Positions 25,008 through 32,824 of a DNA stretch of 32,824 bases are shown here, one piece after another (position 1 is the first letter of the stretch; each line of letters begins with the position of its first letter). Origin of the DNA: Paenibacillus helianthi (lineage in GTDB: Bacteria > Bacillota > Bacilli > Paenibacillales > Paenibacillaceae); the NCBI RefSeq assembly GCF_001909055.1, contig NZ_LVWI01000072.1:1-32824 (forward strand). Reading direction: 5' to 3'. The translations under genes were made by a program, and so were the position numbers. Below the pieces are notes generated by a model. It was not told where the DNA came from. It made no database searches and was given only the letters and a program-made list of their open reading frames with translations.

Positions 25008-25829
25008 TTAGATAAGTATCCCAACATGATTATGATGCCTGTCTTGTCTTGAGAAATAATCTGTTGGATTGAGGCTGGAGAACGCTTGAAAATCTTTAAT
25101 AAAATGCATCTGATCATAATATCCGCAAGCCATAGCGACATCTAGCCAATTGACGTTCTTAGCCTGGTCTATTTGGTTTAATACTTCCTGAAAGCGGCGA
25201 AGACGACAGAAGAGCTTAGGAGTCAACCCCACTTCTTCTTTAAAAATCTGAATAAATCTCCTATGGCTTATACCAATTTGTCCAATCACATCCGAGAGGG
25301 GTCTTTTTAAAGGCAAGCTCAGAAATTCGTTAAGCGCAAAGTGAACTGCCGGATGCTGTATCAGAGGTTGTGAAGCCAGCTTAATAAGGCTTTTCTCCAA
25401 CTGCTGGAACTTATCATCCACCGTTTTGGTTAACAGTAACTTCTCATGCATAACATGGGCTTGTACTCCCCACAATGCATCCAGGGATACATGAATATTA
25501 TGTACTTCATCCACTGGCATTTTAAGAAATGGATAAACACCGCCTGGTTTGAAGTGTACTCCCAAAACTGTAGACTTCACAGAAGTATCAATGATGAAAG
25601 ACTTCGAATGCGGCCCACAAATAACAGAGCTGCCATATGCCCTCACCAGGCCTTTATTTTCCCGGTCTAATAGGTTAATCTTCCCCCCACTCAAGTTGAA
25701 CACAAGTTCAATCGAACCATCCGGCAGCGTAAGTTCCTGCGAATACGGTGAGGTATAGCCTTCGAAATACCAAAAAAAATCCACAAAACCTGACAAAGGA
25801 GCTTGTGGAATATAAGTGCGTAACAGCAT
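25008..25829 (-). CDS. AraC-family regulator with DUF6597-type N-terminal domain
   Basis: The protein has 273 residues if it starts at 25829. The N-terminal part (about 1-130) has the DUF6597 pattern: PLSGFVDFFWYFEGY, LPDGSIELVFNLSGG, and VLGVHFKPGGVYPFLKMPVDE. The C-terminal AraC HTH (about 165-260) has LSDVIGQIGISHRRFIQIFKEEVGLTPKLFCRLRRFQ and CGYYDQMHFIKDFQAFSSLNPTDY. The frame is open to 25943 with other ATG codons, so the start is uncertain; AGGT seven bases before 25829 and family length favour this one. It probably controls the neighbouring VOC gene downstream, or the serine hydrolase operon across the divergent gap. Confidence 0.82.
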   Translation of the reverse strand: MLLRTYIPQAPLSGFVDFFWYFEGYTSPYSQELTLPDGSIELVFNLSGGKINLLDRENKGLVRAYGSSVICGPHSKSFIIDTSVKSTVLGVHFKPGGVYPFLKMPVDEVHNIHVSLDALWGVQAHVMHEKLLLTKTVDDKFQQLEKSLIKLASQPLIQHPAVHFALNEFLSLPLKRPLSDVIGQIGISHRRFIQIFKEEVGLTPKLFCRLRRFQEVLNQIDQAKNVNWLDVAMACGYYDQMHFIKDFQAFSSLNPTDYFSRQDRHHNHVGILI

Positions 25830-26156
25830 GGCGTTTACCTGACAGGAGCTATGGACATTAATCCATGTAGCCGCTCCACCCTCTCTTTGGCTGCATTCTC
25901 TCATAGATCTAATATAACCTTTTCCTTCCATTTCAAAAAGCATTTCAACGAAGTAAATCTCCCCGATAAAATCATGAATTCCTATACGTTATCACCTATA
26001 GGATGAATAATCCCCCGGGCAAGTTTGGTTATAAAACAAACTCTCTGTTGTAACATCCATTCCTTGGAAATATACTTAACGTAGTTATTTTGAGAGCGCT
26101 TTAGTTAGAGCGGTCCACTTCGCATACGTAAAAATAGATAAGGAGGCATATATCAT
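25830..26156. other. Intergenic region between the AraC gene and the serine hydrolase operon
   Basis: The left part (to 25943) may be the AraC N-terminus if an upstream start is used. The rest has short inverted repeats, CCTATA/TATAGG (25981-26002) and AGTTTG/CAAACT (26022-26042), that could be regulator sites. A strong AAGGAGG lies ten bases before the ATG at 26157. No clear -35/-10 pair was recognised. Confidence 0.4.
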
Positions 26157-27347
26157 ATGCTATTTACACCAGGGGTTACCGACTGCTCACCGGCAGAGGC
26201 AGGTTACGACACTTCAAGAATTGAGGTTTTGAATGCCCATTTCCAGACCCTGATCGATCAAAAAAAGATCCAGGCCGCATCTTACTGCGTCTCCAGGTAT
26301 GGAAAGACATTTATGCACGGGGCTATGGGACCGCTCTCTTTCCGGGAAGATAGGGTGGATCCGCTTTTACCAACAACCGTTCATAATATCGCGTCCATTA
26401 CTAAAGCCATTACCTCAGTTGCTATCGCCAAGCTTGTGGAGGACGGTATTCTTCGGTTTGACATCCCGGTTGGCGCCATACTTGAACCGTTGAATGTGGC
26501 CCCGTTTGATAAAATCGATATCTATAGCCTTCTGACCCATACCTCGGGCCTGTTTCCCGACTGTGCAGGGAGCATCCCCTATCATAAGTCTTATTGGCAG
26601 CTCATTGAAGAGTATTTCGAAAAATATACCCCTGAGGACGGTGATCCCGACTGGATCACAGCCGCGCTGAGCTGCGGGGTCAATAAAAAATTAGGCGAAG
26701 AATGGCAATATTGCTCCTTCGGCTTCTGCCTGCTCGGAGAAATTATTAAAAAAGTGACCGGTGTAACCGCTGAGCAGTACATAGAAGAGCAAATCCTGAA
26801 GCCTCTGGGTATGAAGGACACGGTTTGGGAACTGACGCCCGAATTGGCCAAACGCGCTATTATAAGAAATGAAAGACATGAAAAGCGGCTGAACGATCGA
26901 ATCAACGGTAATCAGCCTGAAGACTCGCAAATGGAACAGCTGTGGGATACGGTTTCCAAAACCGGGGGAGGCCTGGCCTCTACACCCGCTGACCTCATCC
27001 GGTTCGCCAACATGCTCCTGGGCATGGGAACCCTGGGCGATACCCGTATTGTCGGCCGCAAAGCAGTCGAAAAAATCACAACCCGCACCCTGCACGGGGT
27101 TCCCGATTACTGCTGGGGTAACGATGTCAAAGACCGGAGCTACGGCATTGGTCTCGATATGAGAAGAGGCCCTGCCTTCCTCTACTCAGAGACCAGCTAT
27201 TTCCATGAAGGTGCGGGAGCCTGCTGCATGGTCATTGACCCTACAGAACAGCTCGCTGCCGTATGGTTTGTGCCTTTTGTCGGTGATAATTGGTACGCGG
27301 AAGGCTTGTTCAATGTAACCAATATCATTTGGTCAGGACTGATCTAA
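26157..27347 (+). CDS. Serine hydrolase (class C beta-lactamase/PBP-like), cytoplasmic
   Basis: This 396-residue protein has the serine beta-lactamase family SxxK motif, SITK, at about residues 83-86, and the DIYSLLTHTSGL block. A Tyr motif, QYCSFGFCLLGEII, stands where YxN is usual. A third block, FHEGAGACCMV, corresponds to the KTG/HxG motif (here H-E-G). There is no signal peptide, so it acts inside the cell. It could be an esterase, amidase or D-peptidase. The ribosome binding site AAGGAGG is strong. Its stop overlaps the first permease ATG by one base, making it the lead gene of an ABC exporter operon. Confidence 0.85.
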   Translation: MLFTPGVTDCSPAEAGYDTSRIEVLNAHFQTLIDQKKIQAASYCVSRYGKTFMHGAMGPLSFREDRVDPLLPTTVHNIASITKAITSVAIAKLVEDGILRFDIPVGAILEPLNVAPFDKIDIYSLLTHTSGLFPDCAGSIPYHKSYWQLIEEYFEKYTPEDGDPDWITAALSCGVNKKLGEEWQYCSFGFCLLGEIIKKVTGVTAEQYIEEQILKPLGMKDTVWELTPELAKRAIIRNERHEKRLNDRINGNQPEDSQMEQLWDTVSKTGGGLASTPADLIRFANMLLGMGTLGDTRIVGRKAVEKITTRTLHGVPDYCWGNDVKDRSYGIGLDMRRGPAFLYSETSYFHEGAGACCMVIDPTEQLAAVWFVPFVGDNWYAEGLFNVTNIIWSGLI

Positions 27348-28165
27348 TGAACAGCTTGAAGCACAATTGGCTGATTTGCCGGACGGTAGCGGGCGTGACC
27401 TACAAAGAGTGGAGTGCTTACCGCACTCATTCTATGGTGTCCGTTATCGTCGGCCCTGTATATTTTATGGTGCAATATTTCATCTGGACGGCGGTATATG
27501 GAGGTCATTCTTCGCTCGGCGGCATGGCACTCCCCGAGATGATCCGCTACTTTGGGGCTACTGCGCTTATCGGTTACCTGATCATGGATTTTGCCGACTG
27601 GAACTTATCTATGCTTGTGCGTACCGGTAAATTTCTCACCTTTCATTTGCGCCCGATTCATCACCGTTCGTTCGCATTATTTCAGAAACTCGGCCATCGG
27701 TCTTTAGGCTTCCTGTTTGAATTTTTGCCGTGCCTTCTGATCTTTATTTTTATTTTTGGAGTAGATATGCGTCCGGCAAGCCTTCCATGGACTTTTCTGT
27801 CGGTGCTGCTTGCCTTTCTAATGAATTTTTATGTGAACTACATGATTGGCCTGACTTCATTTTGGCTTGTCCAGTCGAGCGGAATACGAAGTGCGTTTAT
27901 GCTGGTGTCGGGTATTTTTTCGGGTGCGCTTATTCCGCTTGATTTCTTTCCGCACTCGCTGCAGGTGATCCAGTTCTTCCTGCCGTTTCAGTACATGGCT
28001 TACCTGCCGGCAATGGTGTTCACCGGCCATTATTCTCTTGGAGGCCTTGAGCTATCCATACAGCAAGCTGTAGGTATTCAGGCCATAGCAGTGCTTATTA
28101 CGTTCGGATTGAACGAGCTCGTTCGCCGCCAGGCTATGAAGCAGTTTACCGCTGTCGGTGCGTGA
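27347..28165 (+). CDS. ABC-2 type permease (DUF990-like), first of two
   Basis: This 272-residue integral membrane protein has about six segments and the ABC-2_2/DUF990 style: SVIVGPVYFMVQYFIWTAVY, GKFLTFHLRPIHH, SGIFSGALIPLDFFP and FLPFQYMAYLPAMVF. It begins at the ATG that overlaps the hydrolase stop (TAATG), so the two are translationally coupled. With the second permease and the ATPase it should form a heterodimeric exporter. The substrate cannot be inferred from this sequence. Confidence 0.85.
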   Translation: MNSLKHNWLICRTVAGVTYKEWSAYRTHSMVSVIVGPVYFMVQYFIWTAVYGGHSSLGGMALPEMIRYFGATALIGYLIMDFADWNLSMLVRTGKFLTFHLRPIHHRSFALFQKLGHRSLGFLFEFLPCLLIFIFIFGVDMRPASLPWTFLSVLLAFLMNFYVNYMIGLTSFWLVQSSGIRSAFMLVSGIFSGALIPLDFFPHSLQVIQFFLPFQYMAYLPAMVFTGHYSLGGLELSIQQAVGIQAIAVLITFGLNELVRRQAMKQFTAVGA

Positions 28166-28193
28166 ATGACCCCATGAAAGGACAGTTCTTACC

Positions 28194-28976
28194 ATGAAAC
28201 GCTATCTGGATGTTTACAAGCAGTGTATGTATTCAGCTGCGCAATCCGCTGTGGCCTATCGCATGAATTTTATCGTCAGCAGCCTGATCACACTAGTCGG
28301 CAACATACTGTTTCCGCTGGTGACCCTGCTTATTTACCGGGCGGGAACCAGCTTTCCCGGCTGGAGCTTGTATGAGGTGTTGCTAATCCAATCTGTATTC
28401 ACCATGTCCAGCGGGCTTTCAAGTGTTATTTTTGGCGGCGTTCTATGGACTACCATGTCGCATGTCCGTGAGGGAAGCTTCGAGGTTATTCTTCTTAAGC
28501 CGCTAAATCCGCTGTTTTATATTGTTGCGACTACATTTTCTACCGACAGTATCGGCTTGTTACTGGGCGGGATATCTCTATTTATATTCTCTGCTGCGCA
28601 TGCAGGCGCTATTTCGGCCTTGTACTGGCTGCAGTTCGCCGGATTATTCATCGCAGGGACAGCTGTCCTGGCAGGATTATCCCTAATGATGGCCGCTATG
28701 TCCTTCAAATGGGTAGGCAATTCGAGAATCTCCGAGCTTGCCGACAGTGTGCTGCACATTGGAAAATATCCATTGCCCATTTTCCCGAAGGCTGTGCAGG
28801 CGGTAGCCTCGATGATCATTCCGGTGGGGATGATAGGCTTCTTCCCTGCCTCTGCTCTTCTTGGACGGGCGCAGGCCAGCGATTTCGCGGCTATTCTGCC
28901 GTGCTTCTTATTCCTGGCGGCGGGAGTATGGATTTATCGGCATATGATCAGATTGTACGAGGGGGTAGGCGGATGA
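28194..28976 (+). CDS. ABC-2 type permease, second of two
   Basis: This 260-residue membrane protein with about six segments is of the same DUF990/ABC-2 class. It has NFIVSSLITLVGNILFPLVTLLIYRAG, a central GSFEVILLKPLNPLFYIV segment, which is typical for this class, and IIPVGMIGFFPASALLG near the end. AAAGGAC lies about ten bases before the ATG. Its stop overlaps the ATPase start (ATGA). It pairs with the previous gene. Confidence 0.87.
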   Translation: MKRYLDVYKQCMYSAAQSAVAYRMNFIVSSLITLVGNILFPLVTLLIYRAGTSFPGWSLYEVLLIQSVFTMSSGLSSVIFGGVLWTTMSHVREGSFEVILLKPLNPLFYIVATTFSTDSIGLLLGGISLFIFSAAHAGAISALYWLQFAGLFIAGTAVLAGLSLMMAAMSFKWVGNSRISELADSVLHIGKYPLPIFPKAVQAVASMIIPVGMIGFFPASALLGRAQASDFAAILPCFLFLAAGVWIYRHMIRLYEGVGG

Positions 28977-29971
28977 TGCCGGTTATTGATGTGAAGCATT
29001 TAACCAAAACTTATAAAACCTACAAGCGTGGCGCAGGTATGGGACAGACCTTCAAGAGCTTCTTCCAGCGCGAAGAAGTCATGGTCCACGCGGTCAACGA
29101 TATCAGCTTTGCTATTGAGCAGGGAGAAATTTGCGGCATTCTGGGACCCAACGGGGCAGGGAAATCAACGGCAATCAAAATGCTCTGCGGAGCACTGTAT
29201 CCTACAAGCGGGGAAATTCAGGTGCTTGGTTATTCGCCTGCCCGGGACAGAAAGCGCTATGTCGGCAAAATTGGAGCCGTATTCGGTCAGAAATCCCAGC
29301 TTATCTGGGATATTCCCCCTATCGACAGCTTTAACATGAACAGAGCAATCTACGGGATCGCCACTCCGGATTTTAAAAGCCGTCTGGAAGAGCTAACGGA
29401 GCTGCTGGATATTGCCCATGTGATCGAAAAGCCCACTCGAGTGCTGTCTCTTGGCGAACGCATGAAATGCGAATTCGTCATGGCTATGCTGCACCAGCCG
29501 GATATTTTGTTCCTCGATGAGCCTACCATCGGGCTGGATGTGATTGCCAAGGTCAAAATCCGCGAATTCGTTCACCAGATGAACAAGAAGCAGAATATGA
29601 CATGTATCCTGACCACTCATGATCTTGAGGATGTGGAGGAGCTCGCGCACCGGGTCATAGTCATTAACCACGGAGAGAAGGTTTTTGATGATTCGCTTCA
29701 GCGGTTGAAGCTTTTCCTGGGTGAGAAGAAACGGGTCAGTTTTACTTTTTCGGAGTCCGTACAGGGCACCGTCTTCGACAATGCCTATACCAAGGTAATC
29801 GATAGGCCTTCCGATTTTCAAATTACGCTTGAAGTGGATACGGCCTATATCTCAATCAGCGATTTCCTAGAAGATATCTCCCGGAAGCACCGGTTCTCCG
29901 ACATTTCGGTCAAGGAGCTCCCGATCCAGCAGGTGGTTATGAATATTTATGAGAATGCAGGGGGTTATTAG
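28973..29971 (+). CDS. ABC transporter ATP-binding protein (ABC-2/daunorubicin-type subfamily)
   Basis: This 332-residue ATPase has Walker A GPNGAGKST, a Q-loop at GQKSQLIWDIPP, a signature region LSLGERMKCE (non-canonical: LSLGE instead of LSGGQ), Walker B ILFLDEPTIGLD and the switch His in TTHDLEDVEELA. The C-terminal ~90 residues are a beta-rich extension common in this subfamily. The ATG at 28973 overlaps the permease stop, with a G-rich site upstream. LSLGE occurs in other members of the NatA/YhcG-like group, so activity is expected. Confidence 0.9.
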   Translation: MMPVIDVKHLTKTYKTYKRGAGMGQTFKSFFQREEVMVHAVNDISFAIEQGEICGILGPNGAGKSTAIKMLCGALYPTSGEIQVLGYSPARDRKRYVGKIGAVFGQKSQLIWDIPPIDSFNMNRAIYGIATPDFKSRLEELTELLDIAHVIEKPTRVLSLGERMKCEFVMAMLHQPDILFLDEPTIGLDVIAKVKIREFVHQMNKKQNMTCILTTHDLEDVEELAHRVIVINHGEKVFDDSLQRLKLFLGEKKRVSFTFSESVQGTVFDNAYTKVIDRPSDFQITLEVDTAYISISDFLEDISRKHRFSDISVKELPIQQVVMNIYENAGGY

Positions 29972-29974
29972 ACC

Positions 29975-30463
29975 ATGAGTGTTGAATTTAAAAAAGTGAG
30001 CGACTTTAGCCGGGGAATACTCTTTGAATTATTGACAGATGCGTACTCATTGGATCGCAGATATGAACAACGCTATTCTTCTGATTGGCAGGATTTTGAT
30101 AACTTTTTCTTTGACCATTTAGAAATTGCTGATAAATATGGGCTTATCACAACACTAAATGATGAAGCTATCGGATTTGTTTCATGGGACCCGAGAAATA
30201 TGCCTGAGTATGCGGAAATTGGCCATAATTGCATTACGTCAAAACATAAAGGCAAAGGTTATGGTAACATGCAGCTTCAAGAAGCGGTCAATAGAATTCT
30301 CCAACATGATGTGAGAAAAATTATTTTATTCACGAATGATGACCTAATCCCAGCTCAACGAATGTATGAGCGTGTCGGATTCGTAAAAGATCAAAAAAGA
30401 GAGAATCATAATGTTGCAAATATTGCGGGTGAACGCATAGATTATGTATATTTTGTAAAGTGA
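29975..30463 (+). CDS. GNAT-family N-acetyltransferase
   Basis: This 162-residue acyl-CoA-dependent transferase has AIGFVSWDPR for beta-4 and the acetyl-CoA-binding motif around IGHNCITSKHKGKGYGNMQL (K-G-K-G-Y-G). MYERVGFVKDQ closes the fold. It starts three bases after the ATPase stop, so it belongs to the operon by position. Its base composition is visibly more AT-rich than the transporter genes, which suggests a separate origin. It may acetylate the exported compound or be an unrelated passenger. Confidence 0.87.
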   Translation: MSVEFKKVSDFSRGILFELLTDAYSLDRRYEQRYSSDWQDFDNFFFDHLEIADKYGLITTLNDEAIGFVSWDPRNMPEYAEIGHNCITSKHKGKGYGNMQLQEAVNRILQHDVRKIILFTNDDLIPAQRMYERVGFVKDQKRENHNVANIAGERIDYVYFVK

Positions 30464-30568
30464 GAATAGTGTTTGTCATTACTAAATTACTAATCCTCTC
30501 TCCCAAGATTCCCCATATTCTGCTATGCTAATATAATCACATAGAAGAAGCAGGAGGCGGAATTTTGA

Positions 30569-31141
30569 ATGGATGCATTTCAATATGAGCTTACTTCAGA
30601 GACGAATATCAATCTGAAATATGAGTATGGAGGCGAATACTTCACGTTCAGCCTGTATCGGGATGACAGAGGATGGGTTCTTCACCCCTTTGACGGTATC
30701 CTCCTGAGGAATCAGGCGATGTGTGCTCTTGTCGCACAAGAGTTGTTCAAGCACAAGCCTTTTCAGGTCATGCTGGCGAAAGAAGGTATTCTCTTCACTG
30801 ATATACGTTCCACGGTTAACCTTGATAATGTGAACACTCCGATTGCCGCACGCAATGAGCGGGAGCCTTACGATAACGATAACGCTAACCCGGCTGATGA
30901 CCTGATGGAATTTGTTCAGCAGCACTCGGTTGAAGAGGTCATTGATTACGAATGTAGCCTTATCGGAAGTCGCATCTCCTTTTACAGAGAAATCCTGCAG
31001 CGGATGTTCATGGACAATTTGGGTCCCTCGGATCCTGAATTCCAAAAGGTACAGGATATTGTCCGTATTTACGAACAGTCCTTGGATATGTTATCCAGTC
31101 TGAATGGTCCGAATCTTGACGCCGGAAGACGCGGCAGATAA
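30569..31141 (+). CDS. Hypothetical protein upstream of the TerD-type gene
   Basis: This 190-residue acidic soluble protein is not recognised. The N-terminal ~85 residues look beta-rich (LKYEYGGEYFTFSLYRDDRGWVLHPFDG). A short charged loop (PYDNDNANPADD) follows, then helices (VIDYECSLIGSRISFYREILQRMF) and a C-terminal coiled-coil-like stretch. GGAGG lies about eleven bases before the ATG, and TATAAT at 30532-30537 could be its -10. It runs 54 bases ahead of the TerD-type gene in the same direction, so the two may work together in the Ter-type stress response. Confidence 0.7.
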   Translation: MDAFQYELTSETNINLKYEYGGEYFTFSLYRDDRGWVLHPFDGILLRNQAMCALVAQELFKHKPFQVMLAKEGILFTDIRSTVNLDNVNTPIAARNEREPYDNDNANPADDLMEFVQQHSVEEVIDYECSLIGSRISFYREILQRMFMDNLGPSDPEFQKVQDIVRIYEQSLDMLSSLNGPNLDAGRRGR

Positions 31142-31195
31142 TAGCCTCTCCAGGTTTTGTCCAGGTTCTACTAATCTTTTGAAAGGCTGGTTCTA

Positions 31196-32503
31196 ATGAC
31201 ATTTGAGCTAATAAAGGGACAAAAATGCAACTTAACAAAAGACGATCCACTCCTTACCCGTATTATAGTAGGAATGGGCTGGCACAATACAAGATCTGAG
31301 GTTGAGGTTGATTTTTCTGTGTTTTTGCTTACGCCGTCCCAGACTGTCTCTAAAGATGAGGACCTTATTTATTATGGTAATCCTTCTACTCCGAACCAAT
31401 CCGTAGCTATATTGCCGTCCGATCAAAGAGTCTGCTCGGGGTTAGCCGATAACACACAGATCGCTGTCGAGCTCAGTCAAATCCCTACAGACTACGAACG
31501 GATTGCATTTGCACTAACGATATATGAAGGTGAGAAACGGCTGCAAAACTTCTCGCTATTGGGCGATGTGTATTTACGGATCGTCAACGCTGCTGATGGA
31601 ACGGAACTTTTGCGCTACAGGCTTGGTAAAACCTTTTCGGTAGAGACCGCTATTGTCGTAGGAGAAATCTATAGATATCATAATGAATGGAAGTTCAGCG
31701 CTGTGGGTTCCGGATATGCAGGAGGCTTAGCTGCCTTATGTAAAAGTTATGGGATACAGGTCAACAACATCCTCCCGTCAGTTCAACCCGCCAGCCCAGT
31801 AATTCAATCGCAGCAGTCCCCCCTCTCTCTCCCAGAGCTGCGGTCACGGCCTAAGACGGCGGGCCATTTGCCCCCCTCTTCACCAGCTTCACCTTCAGCC
31901 GCTCCTTTAAATCTCAATACCATCCTGCTTAAGACACGCGGGGAGGTGATCAATCTCCAGAAAGGGACTGAATCCCTGGGCGAGATCCTGATCAATCTCA
32001 ACTGGTATCAAAAAAAATCATCAGGATGGTTCGGAAGTAAAGGAATCGACCTTGACCTTGGTTGTCTGTTTGAATTAAAAAATGGCATTAAGGGCTCTGT
32101 CCAAGCACTCGGTGAATCCTTCGGAAGCTTGAACAGGCCGCCTTACATCTCCCTGGACGGGGATGACCGCACCGGATCCATAGCCACGGGCGAGAATCTG
32201 CGGATCAATGGCCATTATCTTTCCGAAATCAGCAGAATTGTGATCTTTGCTTTTATCTATGAAGGCATCACGAACTGGTCTGAGGCTGACGCCATTGTAA
32301 CCATCAAGCAGCAAGGCGGACCAGAAATCGAGGTCCAGCTGGATGAGCATAACAATCATAAGGGGATGTGTGCCATCGCCATGATCCGTAATCAGAAGGA
32401 TGAGACCTTCAGCGTGGAGAGACTCGTAGAATATTTCGCCGGGCACCAGGAATTGGATCAGTATTATAACTGGAATCTGAGATGGGAAGCCGGCAGCAAA
32501 TAG
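31196..32503 (+). CDS. TerD-TerA type two-domain fusion (tellurite/stress resistance family)
   Basis: This is a 435-residue soluble protein. Domain 1 (about 1-190) is TerD-like, with VDFSVFLLTPSQTVSKDEDLIYYGNP, IPTDYERIAFALTIYEGE and YRYHNEWKFSAVGSGYAGGLAAL. Its usual calcium site (D-x-x-T-G-x-G-D-G-D-D) is degenerate here (SDQRVCSGLADN). After a Pro/Ser-rich linker (about 195-245), domain 2 (about 250-435) is TerA-like and keeps an acidic GIDLDLGC and LDGDDRTG. Ter proteins act in membrane and envelope stress, tellurite and phage resistance. GAAAGG lies upstream of the ATG. The fusion puts two subunits of a usual Ter cluster in one chain. Confidence 0.88.
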   Translation: MTFELIKGQKCNLTKDDPLLTRIIVGMGWHNTRSEVEVDFSVFLLTPSQTVSKDEDLIYYGNPSTPNQSVAILPSDQRVCSGLADNTQIAVELSQIPTDYERIAFALTIYEGEKRLQNFSLLGDVYLRIVNAADGTELLRYRLGKTFSVETAIVVGEIYRYHNEWKFSAVGSGYAGGLAALCKSYGIQVNNILPSVQPASPVIQSQQSPLSLPELRSRPKTAGHLPPSSPASPSAAPLNLNTILLKTRGEVINLQKGTESLGEILINLNWYQKKSSGWFGSKGIDLDLGCLFELKNGIKGSVQALGESFGSLNRPPYISLDGDDRTGSIATGENLRINGHYLSEISRIVIFAFIYEGITNWSEADAIVTIKQQGGPEIEVQLDEHNNHKGMCAIAMIRNQKDETFSVERLVEYFAGHQELDQYYNWNLRWEAGSK

Positions 32504-32684
32504 CGATTCTTTTTATTTTAAATTGAATTCATTAAAAATGTTCGCGTTACAAGACGTAGGTTGTGAAGCACACGCCGCTCTCATACAATGCATGCCTGAA
32601 TAATACTTCAGGAGGTATTGTTTTGGGGCGGTTTTTTTGTGGGATACCTTAAATTTGGGTTTATGAATTAAGAAGGAGATCGGT
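32504..32684. other. Intergenic region before the partial last gene
   Basis: It has a short hairpin, CCTGAA/TTCAGG, near 32594-32611, then a GGAGG, and a G/T-rich run near 32621-32640. No good terminator or promoter was identified. Confidence 0.35.
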
Positions 32685-32824
32685 ATGTCGCGATTTGGGC
32701 AGCAGTACGGGGAATGGTTAAGAAGCAATCTCGAGAATGAGAGCAACCACAGGCGCAGAGAATTACTTGGCAAAGGCTTAGGTCACGGAACAGTTGAGTT
32801 CCTCCGCACGGTATGGTTCGCGTG
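32685..32824 (+). CDS. Partial CDS, 5' end only, unknown family
   Basis: An ATG at 32685 with AAGGAG six bases upstream opens a frame that runs off the window end after 46 codons. The visible start is MSRFGQQYGEWLRSNLENES, then a basic stretch (HRRRELLGKGLGHGTVEFLR). No motif is clear. The strong ribosome binding site and the direction make it a probable partner of the TerD-TerA gene. The rest lies outside the window. Confidence 0.65.
   Translation, partial: MSRFGQQYGEWLRSNLENESNHRRRELLGKGLGHGTVEFLRTVWFA

Noticed and set aside
32617..32672. Small Phe/Gly-rich frame beginning TTG after GGAGG
   Set aside because: Only ~17 codons in a T/G-rich run with spacing too short for a good start; no support.

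Overview
The window looks like a chromosomal stretch of a Paenibacillus-type Firmicute. The pointers are strong Shine-Dalgarno sites, an S-layer-homology (SLH) anchored wall protein, B. subtilis-like gene pairs (a PksA-type TetR regulator beside a YmcC-like membrane protein), a Staphylococcus-type class I aldolase, a Bce-type peptide-antibiotic transporter remnant, and a group IIC intron 5' end sitting just behind a terminator hairpin. No phage, plasmid or CRISPR locus was seen.

Left part (1-8.7 kb). Position 292 down to the window edge, minus strand, reads as the 5' domain of a group IIC intron inserted directly after the T-tract of a terminator. Next come a DUF1801 protein and a TetR regulator (minus), divergent from a small membrane protein. 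A perfect 32-bp palindrome overlies the divergent promoter. A 1045-residue secreted SLH protein follows, with Pho-box-like repeats upstream. Then come an unrecognised acidic-N-terminus protein, a SMI1/KNR4-type protein and a luciferase-like flavin monooxygenase.

Middle part (8.7-20 kb). A large imperfect inverted repeat precedes an iron-siderophore uptake locus: a lipoprotein binding protein divergent from permease and ATPase genes. A 47-bp perfect inverted repeat with a Fur-like core sits between them, and each promoter has its -35 inside the repeat. Then come tRNA-Lys(CUU) and a UvrA paralogue co-directional with a nucleotidyltransferase-fold protein, divergent from an AraC regulator with a putative effector-binding domain. 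Next is a damaged locus: a serine beta-lactamase-like gene fused in frame to the C-terminal half of a BceA-type ATPase, followed by a BceB-type permease with a large internal deletion.

Right part (19.8-32.8 kb). A short pyruvate kinase lacking the C-terminal domain is divergent from class I fructose-bisphosphate aldolase. A group of possible carbonyl-stress or detoxification genes follows (DJ-1/PfpI protein with a LysR regulator, two VOC proteins, an AraC regulator). Then there is a tight operon of serine hydrolase, two ABC-2 permeases, an ATPase and a GNAT acetyltransferase. The end holds an unrecognised 190-residue protein, a TerD-TerA-type two-domain fusion, and the start of another gene cut by the window edge.

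The most notable items are the group IIC intron behind the terminator, the lactamase/BceA chimera with its deleted permease partner, the UvrA-paralogue/nucleotidyltransferase/AraC module, the serine hydrolase-ABC exporter operon, and the TerD-TerA fusion with unknown neighbours. All identifications come from reading motifs; no database search was run.
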